64,000 nt of DNA from Synaphobranchus kaupii (taxonomy: Eukaryota > Chordata > Actinopteri > Anguilliformes > Synaphobranchidae). Made by a program: the position numbers and the translations under genes. The notes under the pieces were generated by a model. It was not told the origin of the DNA. It worked only from the letters and a program-made list of their open reading frames with translations, and ran no database searches. This document shows, in pieces, positions 46,401 to 56,372 of the stretch (position 1 is the first letter of the stretch; every line of letters begins with the position of its first letter). Location: the NCBI GenBank assembly GCA_029718625.1, contig CM056389.1, positions 21,981,381 to 22,045,380 of the forward strand. The letters are read 5' to 3'.

Positions 46401-49400
46401 CTGGACTTGAGGAGTGCTGCTTGTGAGTGGCACAGGAGGGCTGAGCTGGACCTGAGGAGGGCTGCTGTTTGTGAGTGGCACAGGAGGGCTGAGCTAGACC
46501 TGAGGAGGGCTGAGCTGGGACTTGAGGAGTGCGGCTTGTGAGTGACACAGGAGGGCTGAGCTAGACCTGAGGAGGGCTGAGCTGGACCTGAGGAGGGCTG
46601 CTGTTTGTGAGTGGCACAGGAGGACTGAGCTAGACCTGAGGAGGGCTGAGCTGGACTTGAGGAGGGCTGCTTGTGAGTGGCACAGGAGGGCTGAGCTAGA
46701 CCTGAGGAGGGCTGCTTGTGAGTGACACAGGAGGGCTGAGCTGGACCTGAGGAGGGCTGAGCTGGACTTGAGGAGGGCTGCTTGTGAGTGACACAGGAGG
46801 GCTGAGCTAGACCTGAGGAGGGCTGAGCTGGACTTGAGAAGGGCTGCTTGTGAGTGACACAGGAGGGCTGAGCTGGACTTGAGGAGGGCTGCTTGTGAGT
46901 GGCACAGGAGGGCTGAGCTGGACCTGAGGAGGGCTGCTGTTTGTGAGTGGCACAGGAGGGCTGAGCTGGACCTGAGGACGGCTGCTGGTGAGTGGCACAG
47001 GAGGGCTGAGCTGGACCTGAGGAGGGCTGCTGTTTGTGAGTGGCACAGGAGGGCTGAGCTGGTCCTGAGGAGGGCTGCTTGTGAGTGACACAGGAGGGCT
47101 GAGCTGTACCTGAGGAGGGCTGCTTGTGAGTGACACAGGAGGGCTGAGCTGGACTTGAGGAGGGCTGCTTGTGAGTGACACAGGAAGGCTGAGCAAGACC
47201 TGAGGAGGGCTGAGCTGGACTTGAGGAGTGCTGCTTGTGAGTGACACAGGAGGGCTGAGCTAGACCTGAGGAGGGCTGAGCTGGACTTGAGGAAGGCTGC
47301 TTCTGTGTGGCACAGGAGGGCTGAGCTGGACCTGAGGAGGGCTGCTTGTGAGTGACAGAGGAGGGCTGAGCTAGACCTGAGGATGGCTGAGCTGGACTTG
47401 AGGAGTGCTGCTTGTGAGTGACACAGGAGGGCTGAGCTAGACCTGAGGAGGGCTGAGCTGGACTTGAGAAGGGCTGCTTGTGAGTGACACAGGAGGGCTG
47501 AGCTGGACTTGAGGAAGGCTGCTTAGTGGCACAGGAGGGCTGAGCTGGACTTGATGAGGGCTGAGCTGGACTTGAGAAGGGCTGCTTGTGAGTGACACAG
47601 GAGGGCTGAGCTGGACTTGATGAGGGCTGAGCTGGACTTGAGAAGGGCTGCTTGTGAGTGGCACAGGAGGGCTGAGCTGGACCTGAGGAGGGCTGCTGTT
47701 TGTGAGTGGCACCGGAGGGCTGAGCTGGACCTGAGGAGGGCTTAACTGGACTTAATGAGGGCTGCTTGTGAGTGACACAGGAGGGCTGAGCTGGACCTGA
47801 GGAGGGCTGAGCTGGACTTGATGAGGGCTGCTTGTGAGTGACACAGGAGGGCTGAGCTGGTCCTGAGGAGGGCTGCTTGTGAGTGACACAGGAGGGCTGA
47901 GCTGGACCTGAGAAGGGCTGCTTGTGTGTGGCACAGGAGGGCTGAGCTGGACTTGAGGAGTGCTGCTTGTGAGTGACACAGGAGGGCTGAGCTAGACCTG
48001 AGGAGGGCTGCTTGTGAGTGACACAGGAGGGCTGAGCTGGACCTGAGGAGGGCTGAGCTGGACTTGAGGAGGGCTGCTTGTGAGTGACCCAGGAGGGCTG
48101 AGCTAGACCTGAGGAGGGCTGAGCTGGACTTGAGAAGGGCTGCTTGTGAGTGACACAGGAGGGCTGAGCTGGACTTGAGGAAGGCTGCTTGTGAGTGGCA
48201 CAGGAGGGCTGAGCTGGACGTGATGAGGGCTGAGCTGGACCTGAGGAGGGCTGCTGTTTGTGAGTGGCACCGGAGGGCTGAGCTGGACCTGAGGAGGGCT
48301 GAACTGGACTTAATGAGGGCTGCTTGTGAGTGACACAGGAGGGCTGATCTGGACCTGAGGAGGGCTGCTTGTGAGTGACACAGGAGGGCTGAGCTGGACC
48401 TGAGGAGGGCTGCTTGTGAGTGACACAAGAGGGCTGAGCTGGACCTGAGGAGGGCTGCTTGTGAGTGACACAGGAGGACTGAGCTGGACCTGAGGAGGGC
48501 TGCTTGTGAGTGACACAGGAGGGCTGAGCTAGACCTGAGGAGGGCTGAGCTGGACCTGAGGAGGGCTGCTTGTGAGTGACACAGGAGGGCTGAGCTAGAC
48601 CTGAGGAGGGCTGAACTGGACTTGAGGAGGGCTGCTTGTGAATGGCACAGGAGGGCTGAGCTGGACCTGAGGAGGGCTGAGCTGGACTTGAGAAAGGCTG
48701 CTTGTGAGTGACACAGGAGGGCTGAGCTGGACTTGAGGAGGGCTGCTTGTGAGTGGCACAGGAGGGCTGAGCTGGACTTGATGAGGGCTGAGCTGGACCT
48801 GAGGAGGGCTGCTTGTGAGTGACACAAGAGGGCTGAGCTAGACCTGAGGAGGGCTGAGCTGGACTTGAGGAGGGCTGCTTGTGAATGGCACAGGAGGGCT
48901 GAGCTGGACTTGAGAAAGGCTGCTTGTGAGTGACACAGGAGGGCTGAGCTGGACTTGAGGAGGGCTGCTTGTGAGTGGCACAGGAGGGCTGAGCTGGACT
49001 TGATGAGGGCTGAGCTGGACCTGAGGAGGGCTGCTTGTGAGTGACACAGGAGGGCTGAGCTGGACTTGAGGAGGGCTGCTTGTGAGTGACACAGTAGGGC
49101 TGAGCTAGACCTGAGGAGGGCTGAGCTGGACCTGAGGAGGGCTGCTTGTGAGTGACACAAGAGGGCTGAGCTAGACCTGAGGAGGGCTGAGCTGGACTTG
49201 AGGAGGGCTGCTTGTGAATGGCACAGGAGGGCTGAGCTGGACCTGAGGAGGGCTGAGCTGGACTTGAGAAGGGCTGCTTGTGAGTGACACAGGAGGGCTG
49301 AGCTGGACTTGAGGAGGGCTGCTTAGTGGCACAGGAGGGCTGAGCTGGACTTGATGAGGGCTGAGCTGGACTTGAGAAAGGCTGCTTGTGAGTAGCACAG

Positions 49401-52050
49401 GAGGGCTGAGCTGGACCTGAGGAGGGCTGCTGGTGAGTGGCACAGGAGGGCTGAGCTGGACCTGAGGAGGGCTGCTTGTGAGTGGCACAGGAGGGCTGAG
49501 CTGGACTTGAGGAGTGCTGCTTGTGAGTGGCACAGGAGGGCTGAGCTGGACCTGAGGAGGGCTGCTGTTTGTGAGTGGCACAGGAGGGCTGAGCTAGACC
49601 TGAGGAGGGCTGAGCTGGACTTGAGGAGTGCGGCTTGTGAGTGACACAGGAGGGCTGAGCTAGACCTGAGGAGGGCTGAGCTGGACCTGAGGAGGGCTGC
49701 TGTTTGTGAGTGCCACAGGAGGGCTGAGCTAGACGTGAGGAGGGCTGAGCTGGACTTGAGGAGGGCTGCTTGTGAGTGGCACAGGAGGGCTGAGCTAGAC
49801 CTGAGGAGGGCTGCTTGTGAGTGACACAGGAGGGCTGAGCTGGACCTGAGGAGGGCTGAGCTGGACTTGAGGAGGGCTGCTTGTGAGTGACACAGGAGGG
49901 CTGAGCTAGACCTGAGGAGGGCTGAGCTGGACTTGAGAAGGGCTGCTTGTGAGTGACACAGGAGGGCTGAGCTGGACTTGAGGAGGGCTGCTTGTGAGTG
50001 GCACAGGAGGGCTGAGCTGGACTTGATGAGGGCTGAGCTGGACCTGAGGAGGGCTGCTGTTTGTGAGTGGCACAGGAGGGCTGAGCTGGACCTGAGGAGG
50101 GCTGCTGGTGACTGGCACAGGAGGGCTGAGCTGGACCTGAGGAGGGCTGCTGTTTGTGAGTGGCACAGGAGGGCTGAGCTGGTCCTGAGGAGGGCTGCTT
50201 GTGAGTGACACAGGAGGGCTGATCTGGACCTGAGGAGGGCTGCTTGTGAGTGACACAGGAGGGCTGAGCTGGACTTGAGGAGGGCTGCTTGTGAGTGACA
50301 CAGGAGGGCTGAGCAAGACCTGAGGAGGGCTGAGCTGGACTTGAGGAGTGCTGCTTGTGAGTGACACAGGAGGGCTGAGCTAGACCTGAAGAGGGCTGAG
50401 CTGGACTTGAGGAAGGCTGCTTCTGTGTGGCACAGGAGGGCTGAGCTGGACCTGAGGAGGGCTGCTTGTGAGTGACAGAGGAGGGCTGAGCTAGACCTGA
50501 GGATGGCTGAGCTGGACTTGAGGAGTGCTGCTTGTGAGTGACACAGGAGGGCTGAGCTAGACCTGAGGAGGGCTGAGCTGGACTTGAGAAGGGCTGCTTG
50601 TGAGTGACACAGGAGGGCTGAGCTGGACTTGAGGAAGGCTGCTTAGTGGCACAGGAGGGCTGAGCTGGACTTGATGAGGGCTGAGCTGGACTTGAGAAGG
50701 GCTGCTTGTGAGTGACACAGGAGGGCTGAGCTGGACTTGATGAAGGCTGAGCTGGACTTGAGAAGGGCTGCTTGTGAGTGGCACAGGAGGGCTGAGCTGG
50801 ACCTGAGGAGGGCTGCTGTTTGTGAGTGGCACCGGAGGGCTGAGCTGGACCTGAGGAGGGCTGAACTGGACTTAATGAGGGCTGCTTGTGAGTGACACAG
50901 GAGGGCTGAGCTGGACCTGAGGAGGGCTGAGCTGGACTTGATGAGGGCTGCTTGTGAGTGACACAGGAGGGCTGATTCTGTGTGGCACAGGAGGGCTGAG
51001 CTGGACCTGAGGAGGGCTGAGCTGGACTTGACGAGGGCTGCTTGTGAGTGACACAGGAGGGCTGAGCTAGACCTGAGGAGGGCTGAGCTGGACTTGAGAA
51101 GGGCTGCTTGTGAGTGACACAGGAGGGCTGAGCTGGACTTGAGGAAGGCTGCTTGTGAGTGGCACAGGAGGGCTGAGCTGGACGTGATGAGGGCTGAGCT
51201 GGACCTGAGGAGGGCTGAGCTGGACTTGACGAGGGCTGCTTGCGAGTGACACAGGAGGGCTGAGCTAGACCTGAGGAGGGCTGAGCTGGACTTGAGAAGG
51301 GCTGCTTGTGAGTGACACAGGAGGGCTGAGCTGGACTTGAGGAAGGCTGCTTGTGAGTGGCACAGGAGGGCTGAGCTGGACGTGATGAGGGCTGAGCTGG
51401 ACCTGAGGAGGGCTGCTGTTTGTGAGTGGCACCGGAGGGCTGAGCTGGACCTGAGGAGGGCTGAACTGGACTTAATGAGGGCTGCTTGTGAGTGACACAG
51501 GAGGGCTGATCTGGACCTGAGGAGGGCTGCTTGTGAGTGACACAGGAGGGCTGAGCTGGACCTGAGGAGGGCTGCTTGTGAGTGACACAAGAGGGCTGAG
51601 CTGGACCTGAAGAGGGCTGCTTGTGAGTGACACAGGAGGGCTGAGCTGGACTTGAGGAGGGCTGCTTGTGAGTGACACAGGAGGGCTGAGCTGGACCTGA
51701 GGAGGGCTGCTTGTGAGTGACACAGGAGGGCTGAGCTAGACCTGAGGAGGGCTGAGCTGGACCTGAGGAGGGCTGCTTGTGAGTGACACAGGAGGGCTGA
51801 GCTAGACCTGAGGAGGGCTGAGCTGGACTTGAGGAGGGCTGCTTGTGAATGGCACAGGAGGGCTGAGCTGGACCTGAGGAGGGCTGAGCTGGACTTGAGA
51901 AAGGCTGCTTGTGAGTGACACAGGAGGGCTGAGCTGGACTTGAGGAGGGCTGCTTGTGAGTGGCACAGGGGGGCTGAGCTGGACTTGATGAGGGCTGAGC
52001 TGGACCTGAGGAGGGCTGCTTGTGAGTGACACAAGAGGGCTGAGCTAGAC
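46100..52050. repeat. Higher-order repeat: about 2.8-kb block at a 3.06-3.21-kb step
   Basis: Landmarks at 46116, 46879, 47437, 47752, 48310 and 48595 recur at 49171, 49978, 50557, 50872, 51472 and 51802. The offset grows from 3055 to 3207 by whole-word gains in the second copy, including an extra block around 50960-51300. Word order is otherwise the same. Boundaries are approximate. Confidence 0.7.
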
Positions 52051-52700
52051 ATGAGGAGGGCTGAGCTGGACTTGAGGAGGGCTGCTTGTGAATGGCACAG
52101 GAGGGCTGAGCTGGACCTGAGGAGGGCTGAGCTGGACTTGAGAAGGGCTGCTTCTGTGTGGCACAGGAGGGCTGAGCTGGACCTGAGGAGGGCTGAGCTG
52201 GACTTGAGGAGGGCTGCTTGTGAGTGGCACAGGAGGGCTGAGCTAGACCTGAGGAGGGCTGAGCTGGACTTTAGGAAGGCTGCTTGTGTGTGGCACAGGA
52301 GGGCTGAGCTGGACTTGAGGAGGGCTGCTGGTGAGTGACACAGGAGGGCTGAGCTGGACCTGAGGAGGGCTGCTTGTGAGTGACACAGGAGGGCTGAGCT
52401 GGACCTGAGGAGGGCTCCTTGTGAGTGACAGAGGAGGGCTGAGCTAGACTTGAGGATGGCTGAGCTGGACTTGAGGAGTGCTGCTTGTGAGTGACACAGG
52501 AGGTCTGAGCTAGACCTGAGGAGGGCTGAGCTGGACTTGAGAAGGGCTGCTTGTGAGTGACACGGGAGGGCTGAGCTGGACTTGAGGAAGGCTGCTTGTG
52601 AGTGGCACAGGAGGGCTGAGCTGGACTTGATGAGGGCTGAGCTGGAATTGAGAAGGGCTGCTTGTGAGTGGCACAGGAGGGCTGAGCTGGACCTGAGGAG

Positions 52701-53155
52701 GTACTAACTCTGTTCTGCTCTAAGTCTACCAGCCTGCAGCTGTGTGTGTGAATCCTGCCGCTGTGGTTGCATCCAGCCGGTGCTCCAGCTCAGCTAACCT
52801 GCAGCTTAGTGTGCATCCTGCGCGTGCTGCTGCTTTTGCCAACCAGCTGCTGGGTGTGCATCCAGCCGGTGCACCAGCCCTGCTCCCTGCAGCTGTTCGT
52901 GCCACTCCACTCTGCCCTGTCTCCCGCTCCCCGCTCCTCCTCTGCTCAACCAGCCCGGATTCCTGCCACCATCCAGTCCCTGGCCTCTCCCGTTCCCGCT
53001 GATCCCCTGCCTCATCCATTCCTGGTTGTCTGTCTTATTCATGTCTCCCTATGCTTCCGGAGGAATTCTGGGCGAAGCAATAAATTATTGAAGTATTTCT
53101 GAACTTCCTGTGTGTCAGTCATGCATTTGGGTCCAGTTCATACTCGGAACGTAAC
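52701..53155 (+). other. Array flank resembling the 3' end of a polyadenylated retroelement
   Basis: The sequence switches sharply from satellite to non-repetitive DNA at 52701. The first 200 bp contain two diverged direct copies of a segment beginning GCATCCAGCCGGTGC (about 52768 and 52858). A C/T-rich stretch follows, then GGAGGAATTCTGGGCGAAG, an AATAAA at 53079, and a tail with CTGTGTGTCAGTCATGCATT and GGAACGTAAC. This layout (pyrimidine-rich, AATAAA, then a short tail ending near CGTAAC) resembles the R-U5 part of fish LTRs. No partner LTR or coding region is visible next to it. Several short open frames here lack recognisable domains. Treat the LTR reading as a hypothesis. Confidence 0.35.
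53079..53084 (+). promoter_or_regulatory. Polyadenylation signal AATAAA
   Basis: A canonical AATAAA lies in the array flank and is followed about 30 bp later by a G/T-rich stretch (TTCCTGTGTGTCAG), the usual downstream element arrangement. It supports a former 3' end of a transcript here but does not identify the unit. Confidence 0.5.
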
Positions 53156-53949
53156 GTTGGGGACATGACCCCCAATAATAAGACATCTATGTAGTTAATG
53201 GGACACTAACCCACAACAATTAGCGCTATTTTTGGGGGACTTGAACACCAATGATAGAACATATTGAGTCCCAACAATGAAACCTAGAGGACTTGAGTCC
53301 CAACAATAAAACCTAGGGGACTTAAATCAAGAGAGATTTATTTGTTCTAAAATGTGACCAGACAAATTACCCAGCAATACTTATCGTGGTCCCTTCCTTG
53401 AATGATCAGTTCAAGTGCTTTTCATGATGTCACCTGAGATTTACTGAATATGACTAAACCACCGATTCTAGACCACTAAACTATGCCAAATTCTAAGACT
53501 GACTCACCGAAACACAATGATTCTAACACCACCAAGCTCACACCCTAGCTCTATGACTTGCTTGGTCACAGTTCACAACAAATACTTTAGATGTACCGCA
53601 TTCGTAAATTCAGATTGCGGCTAAATGTAGCTTCTGAGTGATAATTAGTATATTAATTTATTTTCTGTTAAATTTACAAGACTAAATGTAGGCTTTGAAA
53701 TACACATTGCAAATGTAATAGATTACAGTTGTAAAAAGGAAACACTTTAGATTACGCCTATTAATCAATTGTAGGCTATGATGCTGTTTAATTAGACCCA
53801 TAACGTAGGCTAATGAATGCTCCCAGTAGCCTACTATTCTTTCTAAATTGCCAGACATTTTAATTCTATATGATCTTAAATATGCTAATTAAAACACATA
53901 TTTAACCAATGAACGAAATTTGCTTTCAAGTGGCTTACAGGTCTGTAGC
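53156..53949. other. AT-rich intergenic DNA, no gene seen
   Basis: Apart from a short decayed tandem repeat at 53232-53323, this stretch is AT-rich and non-repetitive by eye. There is no open frame with recognisable domains, no tRNA-like fold and no terminal repeats. It separates the array flank from the start of the Ty3/Gypsy LTR at 53950. Confidence 0.6.
53232..53323 (+). repeat. Decayed 29-bp tandem repeat, about three copies
   Basis: Two clear 29-bp units begin at 53264 and 53293 (TTGAGTCCCAACAAT followed by RAAACCTAGRGGAC). A poorer, shorter unit precedes them at about 53241, and a truncated one follows at 53322. Related words (GGGACATGACCCCCAATAATA, GGGACACTAACCCACAACA) occur just upstream at 53160-53217, so the repeat may once have covered about 160 bp. 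It is unrelated to the large array. Confidence 0.6.
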
Positions 53950-54275
53950 TGTTACGTCCCTTTAGTACCTGAAGGTGGCACTGTCTCCTTGTCTTGGCTG
54001 CTTTACCTGTATTGTTTGCAGGTGAGACCTGTTGGGAGAGGGCGGAGCCTGCTCCTTAAAATCACCTCGGCCCTGGAAGTCGGGGGAGAGATTTTGGCCG
54101 CCACGCCAGTTGTGTTTTGCTGTTTCTTTTTGATCTTCCCGTTTGTATTGATTTTCTCCCCATTTCCCCTTTTTGTTGTTTATCCATTGGTTATTTGTTT
54201 AATAAAACTCCTAGTTTTGAGCCCATTTTTGTCTCCTGATTGTTTATGTTGCGTTCAGCCTAGCTGGTCGTAACA
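53950..54275 (+). repeat. 5' LTR of the Ty3/Gypsy element
   Basis: This 326-bp LTR begins TGTTACGTCCC and ends GGTCGTAACA, so its tips are the perfect inverted heptamer TGTTACG/CGTAACA with the usual TG...CA. It contains a GC-rich box (GAGGGCGGAGCC, near 54038), a TATA-like CCTTAAAAT near 54054 and a polyadenylation signal AATAAA at 54201-54206. It is followed after four bases by a primer-binding site. The matching 3' LTR lies outside the window, so LTR divergence cannot be used for dating here. Confidence 0.85.
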
Positions 54276-54279
54276 TAAT

Positions 54280-54297
54280 TGGGAGCTCGTCCGGGAT
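54280..54297 (+). other. tRNA primer-binding site (tRNA-Pro-like)
   Basis: The 18-mer TGGGAGCTCGTCCGGGAT lies four bases after the LTR. It differs at one position (A for G at the fifth base) from the tRNA-Pro primer site used by murine gammaretroviruses. It would anneal to the 3' end of a tRNA-Pro-like primer to start minus-strand DNA synthesis. Confidence 0.8.
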
Positions 54298-54681
54298 TTG
54301 AGTCGTGGGAATATAGGAAGCAGCAGTTGTTTCAAGTGCGATTTTTTTGGTGAGTACGTTTGCTGGGTGATTGATTGTTGTAGCTGTGCATCCCAGTCAG
54401 TAAGCCCCCGGGTAGACCCGAGTTTGCCACTTTATTATTTTAATTTATTTTTTTTGGTGGTAGTCTTGACTTGGCACGTTTCGGAGTATTGTGGTAGGCG
54501 GTGTTCTTCGGTCTGCTGCATACTCACGAGTTTAACGTTTAAAGGCGCCTGTCGGGAAACCACTGAAGACTAGGAAAGGGTAAGTTTAGTTTTCTTTAAG
54601 GTAGGTAGGAGTTGGGGTGTTACAGTAAATAGCATTTGCCCAGTGAATGTGTACTCTTTCATTTCGTCGCTTTAGTGTTGT
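54298..54681 (+). other. Ty3/Gypsy leader, first part
   Basis: This is untranslated leader between the primer site and the LINE insertion, and no conserved ORF is seen. A splice-donor-like GGTGAGTA lies at 54349-54356. The leader continues at 60039 on the other side of the LINE. The sequence AGTGTTGT at 54674-54681 is the left target duplication of LINE copy 2. Confidence 0.7.
54674..54681. repeat. Target-site duplication of LINE copy 2 (left)
   Basis: AGTGTTGT is followed by G; the same bases begin at 60031. It lies in the Ty3/Gypsy leader and shows that the LINE inserted there. Confidence 0.85.
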
Positions 54682-54768
54682 GGGGACATGGCAAACACCT
54701 TCTTGTGGTGTCCCCCGTCAGTAACTTATGACTGCCAATCGTAGCTATAAGCGAAACAGAGTTTGCCA
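54682..54768 (+). ncRNA. HDV-like ribozyme of LINE copy 2 (predicted)
   Basis: This is the same 87-nt fold as in copy 1. P1 (GGGGACA/UGUCCCC), P2 (UGGCAAA/UUUGCCA), P3 and the C-G-A-A segment are unchanged. In P4 the 3' strand has become UAGCUAUAAG; it still pairs with CUUAUGACUG through two G-U wobbles and only one A-C mismatch. The L3 loop has one C-to-U change (UUCUUGU). Its activity may be weakened. The start codon of the ORF (54728-54730) again lies in P4. Confidence 0.65.
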
Positions 54769-56026
54769 ATTAACGGCCCTCACCTGGGCTGGTGCTCGGC
54801 TGCAGTCGGGGAGGAGAGCCGGTGGTGTTTACTCCGCTGGCCTCCAACCCAGAATACTGCAGCTGAACACCGAAGGACTCACCTCCAGCAAGATCAGCGT
54901 CATCGAGCAGCTGGCCTATACCACCAAGGTCCTCGTCATCCTTCTCCAGGAGACCCATTGCGTTTCAGCAGACAAGCTAGTATTACCAAATTTCACACTA
55001 GCTGGGTCTATCCTAAGCAGGAAACACGGCCTTGCCACGTTTGTCCATGAAAGACTGAGCTGGACTCTCGCCGACCAATCTCCGGCTGACTCGGAGATTG
55101 AGTGGTTGTGCGTGGACGTTGCCGGTTTCAAAATTGTAAACGTCTACAAGCCTCCCCCCTTGCGATTCACGCCGGTGTCTGTCCCGGTGTTCCACCACCC
55201 CTGTCTCTATGCTGGCGACTTTAACTGTCAGCATGAAGACTGGGGGTACAATACCAACACACTCAACGGAGAGAACCTGGCTGCTTGGGCAGCTAACAAC
55301 TGCCTGGCCCTGTTATACGATCCAAAGGGTGCAGCCAGCATTCTCTCCGGTCGCTGGAACACTGGGACGAATCCTGACGTGGCATTTGCGAGTGTCCGTG
55401 CAGACAACCGGCTCCCTGACAGACGTGTGCTCGGAAAGTTCCCGCGGTCCCAACATCGACCATCGCTGATAACCGTGCCTAAACTCGTGGACTCTATCCC
55501 GAGTGAGCCGGTGAAGCGATGGAATTTCCGTAAGGCCAATTGGAAACGCTTCCGCCTCCTCACTAACAAATCCACGTGGCGTCTTCCATCGCCTAATACC
55601 AACAACGTGGATGAGGCATACCGGGACTTCTGCGGCATGTTAGTGAAAGCGGCCAAGAAATCCATCCCACGCGGACGTCGCAATAGCTACAAACCGTGCT
55701 GGGATGCGGAGTGTAAGAACCTCTACCGTGTTTTCCTTCGGGCTCCTGCCGGAACCGAGTCAAACTGGGCTGTTACAGCCCTGTTGTCAAGACTCGGCCG
55801 GAGGAGACAAGAGCGCTGGGAGGAGGCTGTCAATTCCATCGACTTCTCGCACTCCAGCCGCAAGGCATGGAGTATCCTGAACAACCTCACTGGCAGGTCA
55901 AGACACTCCCCTCGTCACTGCCCCATTTCTGCAAATAAAATCGCATCACAATTTGTGAAAAATGGGGTATACAAGGGTAAAGACCGCGAGTCATCACAAC
56001 TCGTGGCAAAAGAAGTGTCTGACCTT
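54728..56026 (+). pseudogene. LINE copy 2 ORF, part 1: endonuclease and linker
   Basis: This part corresponds to residues 1 to about 433 of the intact copy. The endonuclease motifs QLNTEG, LLQETH, GDFN, NPDVAF and SQHRP are all present. The frame is open up to the hAT insertion, which interrupts it within the codons for SDL. Read on into the hAT it gives a spurious tail and stop. Without the second part no reverse transcriptase would be made. Confidence 0.9.
56019..56026. repeat. 8-bp target duplication of the hAT (left)
   Basis: CTGACCTT precedes the element. The right copy is CTGACCTC at 58179-58186, which matches the uninterrupted LINE copy 1, so the left one carries the mutation. Eight base pairs is the hAT hallmark. 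Confidence 0.85.
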
Positions 56027-56372
56027 CAGGGGCGGACTGGCCATCTGGAGTACCGGGAGTTTTCCCGGTGGGCTGATGGACAATTGGGGCCGATCGATGC
56101 AACGCAAAAAAAAAAAAAAAAAAAACTGATGTGTGGTTCTAACTGGCCGGCCCAGACGAGTGGGCTGCCGGCCCATTACTTTTGGCAGAGGGGTTTACTT
56201 CACATCTGATATTTCTGTATCCCTAAAAATCCTTCAAATTTGTCAGTCTCCCCCCTCCCCCCCAGCCAATTATTTTGGTCCACTCCATTACGTCACCTGA
56301 GCGCCAGGGCGCGAGATCAGTAACATCCGAAGTCATCATCGATGGTTCAACTTCGGAAAAAATTGTTGCAAC

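Larger units (their letters stand above)
29374..52700. repeat. Satellite array, right block (same A/B modules)
   Basis: The same array resumes directly after the LINE insertion, beginning with the right copy of the LINE target duplication. Joining the two sides at that duplication restores the local word order seen at about 24890-25090, so the LINE simply interrupted a continuous array. The block ends at 52700 with GAGGAG, where the sequence changes abruptly to non-repetitive DNA. Its last 450 bp or so carry more private substitutions (for example CTTTAGGAAGG near 52270 and GAGGGCTCC near 52412) than the interior. Degenerate edges of this kind are expected for arrays maintained by unequal exchange. 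No coding or RNA gene is visible. Confidence 0.97.

Noticed and set aside
1..52700. CRISPR-like repeat/spacer array
   Set aside because: There are no unique spacers, the repeats are joined head to tail with variable module counts, and the surroundings are eukaryotic transposons.
1..52700. AP-1-like TGAGTCA words (near 3290, 8384, 9408, 9591, 16083, 37876) as regulatory sites
   Set aside because: They are single-base variants of the module word TGAGTGA in a few copies. Nothing else suggests regulation.
52742..53102. Two short plus frames (86 and 111 codons) in the array flank
   Set aside because: They overlap in different frames, are proline/serine/alanine-rich from pyrimidine-rich DNA, and show no domain.
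53920..54573. Short hydrophobic frames (117 and 91 codons) as membrane proteins
   Set aside because: They lie in the LTR and leader of the Ty3/Gypsy element, and the T-rich sequence yields apparent hydrophobic residues.
56106..56125. A20 run as the tail of a retroposed gene or SINE
   Set aside because: There is no SINE body, no tRNA-like boxes and no duplication flanking it. It is more simply a slippage tract inside the hAT.
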